From NCBI GenBank assembly GCA_007118525.1, contig SKRK01000351.1, positions 1 through 15,824 of the forward strand: a stretch of 15,824 nt of DNA. The letters are read 5' to 3'. Each line of letters opens with the position of its first letter. Position 1 is the first letter of the stretch. The DNA is from Balneolaceae bacterium (GTDB lineage: Bacteria > Bacteroidota > Rhodothermia > Balneolales > Balneolaceae). The notes under the pieces are model-generated. The model was not told where the DNA came from. It worked only from the letters and a program-made list of their open reading frames with translations, and made no database searches. Shown piece after piece: positions 15,009 to 15,824 of this stretch. The position numbers and the translations under genes were made by a program.

Positions 15009-15622
15009 AAAAAATGAACAACGCTGCAAAGCGATCAATGATGGCAACGGGCATTACCATTATTGTTTATCTGGTGGTGCTTTTTCTGAAACCTGATCCG
15101 CACGTTCATGCAGATGAGGGATTGGAGATTATGGGGCATGATGACCATATCCACGTGGTGTACAGGCCGGTATTTGAGCTAAGCCCTGCTTCAATCAACT
15201 CTATTGTTGCTTATTTTCCTGAGTTGCAGACACAGGTGCAGATTTACGGCCGTGCGGCACAGGCCGGGCAGATGGACTCCTCTTGTAGCGAGATGAGGGA
15301 GTGGGCCACTCAAACCCCGGCAGACTACCTGGAAATAGAACTGTCGGAGCGTGAAGCAAGAGAACTTAGGAATCTATACTCCAAAATCACGCCGGACTTC
15401 AGAATTACGTCCCCACCACCCGGAGAAACTTACGGACTTCAAGAACCGGCAGGATGCGTGGTGATTCAAACAGAAGAGGATCGGATATTCCTTCAGTTTG
15501 GCCGGGAAAGTGCCCAGGGGTTCTCAAGATACATGCGGGTAAACGGAGGTGAACAGATCTATATCGTATCGCGCTATTTTTATACAACCTTGACAGAACT
15601 AATCACTGAAATCTCGGGATAG
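15005..15622 (+). CDS. Short DUF4340-like membrane-anchored protein with histidine-rich segment
   Basis: A 205-aa protein with one N-terminal span (about 12-28) followed by a periplasmic part. Residues 31-50 hold five histidines with acidic partners (H33, H35, H45, H48, H50), a possible metal-binding patch. The C-terminal 65 residues (YGLQEP at 143-148, then strands with IFLQFGRES, RYMRVNGGEQIYIVS) match the repeat-like pattern of DUF4340 domains, which normally follow GldG-like genes. Full DUF4340 proteins are usually larger, about 300-480 aa, so this one is short. It overlaps the GldG-like gene by 4 bases and closes the operon. It probably helps the ABC complex; its true role is unknown. 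Confidence 0.78.
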   Translation: MKKMNNAAKRSMMATGITIIVYLVVLFLKPDPHVHADEGLEIMGHDDHIHVVYRPVFELSPASINSIVAYFPELQTQVQIYGRAAQAGQMDSSCSEMREWATQTPADYLEIELSEREARELRNLYSKITPDFRITSPPPGETYGLQEPAGCVVIQTEEDRIFLQFGRESAQGFSRYMRVNGGEQIYIVSRYFYTTLTELITEISG

Positions 15623-15706
15623 GGGAATTACCCATTATAAAAGATCTGCCTGTTATTTATATTCATATATTATAGTACGTCTCATATAAAACTAAAAGAA
15701 CCTGCC
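15623..15706 (+). promoter_or_regulatory. AT-rich spacer before the universal stress protein gene
   Basis: These 84 bases separate the ABC operon from the next gene. They are strongly AT-rich, with overlapping TATATT/TATTAT-type elements at about 15656-15675 that could serve as a -10 region. A tiny GGG-AATTA-CCC hairpin lies just after the DUF4340-like stop, with no T-run, so no clear terminator is seen. Confidence 0.25.
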
Positions 15707-15824
15707 ATGAAAAAACTATTCAAACACGCCATTATAGCCCTTGACCTCTCTGAAGCCAGCGACCTGATTATGGACTGTGTGCCACATTTAAAAAAGTTTG
15801 GTACAGAGAAAATTTCGCTGATTA
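15707..15824 (+). CDS. Universal stress protein (UspA) family, N-terminal part
   Basis: The first 39 codons of a gene running off the right edge. The start MKKLFKHAIIALDLSEASD, a short basic lead, a hydrophobic strand and then D13-x-S15, is the typical first strand and loop of UspA-fold proteins. It is followed by helix one (LIMDCVPHLKKFG) and the beginning of strand two (EKISLI). The ATP-binding glycine loop that would separate nucleotide-binding from non-binding types lies beyond the window. It has its own AT-rich upstream region and is probably a separate transcription unit. Confidence 0.8.
   Translation, partial: MKKLFKHAIIALDLSEASDLIMDCVPHLKKFGTEKISLI

Noticed and set aside
1..15824. 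CRISPR arrays, tRNA/rRNA genes, insertion sequences, toxin-antitoxin or phage-defence genes
   Set aside because: No direct-repeat/spacer array, no RNA-gene signature, and no transposase, nuclease or toxin-like protein was found by reading both strands.

Overview
The window looks like a chromosomal piece of a Gram-negative member of the Bacteroidota/Balneolota/Rhodothermota group, probably aquatic. This is inferred from three things: a GldA/GldF/GldG-type ABC system, exported proteins with signal peptides ending in a ...A-Q junction, and starts that almost all lack a Shine-Dalgarno sequence. No rRNA, tRNA, CRISPR, transposase or phage gene was seen. Except for a partial gene leaving the left edge on the minus strand, every gene reads on the plus strand.

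Region 1 (1-1445): a minus-strand partial gene for an exported, probably outer-membrane protein is divergent from a plus-strand gene for an exported metallo-beta-lactamase-fold hydrolase. The hydrolase has the full active-site pattern of N-acyl-homoserine lactonases. A 20-bp near-perfect palindrome lies in the shared upstream region, and a clear intrinsic terminator closes the hydrolase gene.

Region 2 (1457-9043) is the main interest, a catabolic gene cluster. Its order is: a 29-codon single-span membrane peptide, a sodium:solute symporter, an unrecognised 179-aa protein, a CitE-type lyase, an acyl-CoA dehydrogenase, a class III CoA-transferase, a double-hotdog (mesaconyl/itaconyl-CoA type) hydratase and an MmgE/PrpD-family protein. 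The last three are joined by start/stop overlap. The set matches, family by family, the itaconate-degradation cluster known from Pseudomonas aeruginosa (CoA-transferase, itaconyl-CoA hydratase, citramalyl-CoA lyase, plus acyl-CoA dehydrogenase and MmgE/PrpD). Here an SSS symporter with a micro-protein stands where that organism has a TRAP transporter. The inferred route is import of a C5/C6 branched dicarboxylate (itaconate, mesaconate, methylsuccinate or possibly aconitate), CoA activation, hydration to citramalyl-CoA, and cleavage to acetyl-CoA and pyruvate.

Region 3 (9129-11842): an NAD(P)-type aldehyde dehydrogenase and a zinc alcohol dehydrogenase follow. A 230-bp spacer rich in short inverted repeats separates them. 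They could oxidise an alcohol to the acid used by region 2, but nothing in the sequence proves that link.

Region 4 (11892-15622): a GldA-like ATPase, GldF-like ABC-2 permease, GldG-like auxiliary protein and a short DUF4340-like membrane-anchored protein with a histidine-rich segment form one apparent operon. The window ends in the start of a universal stress protein gene.

Several spacers (after the lyase, the MmgE/PrpD gene and the aldehyde dehydrogenase) carry inverted repeats built on CTCCC/GGGAG or similar cores, possibly remains of a dispersed intergenic repeat.
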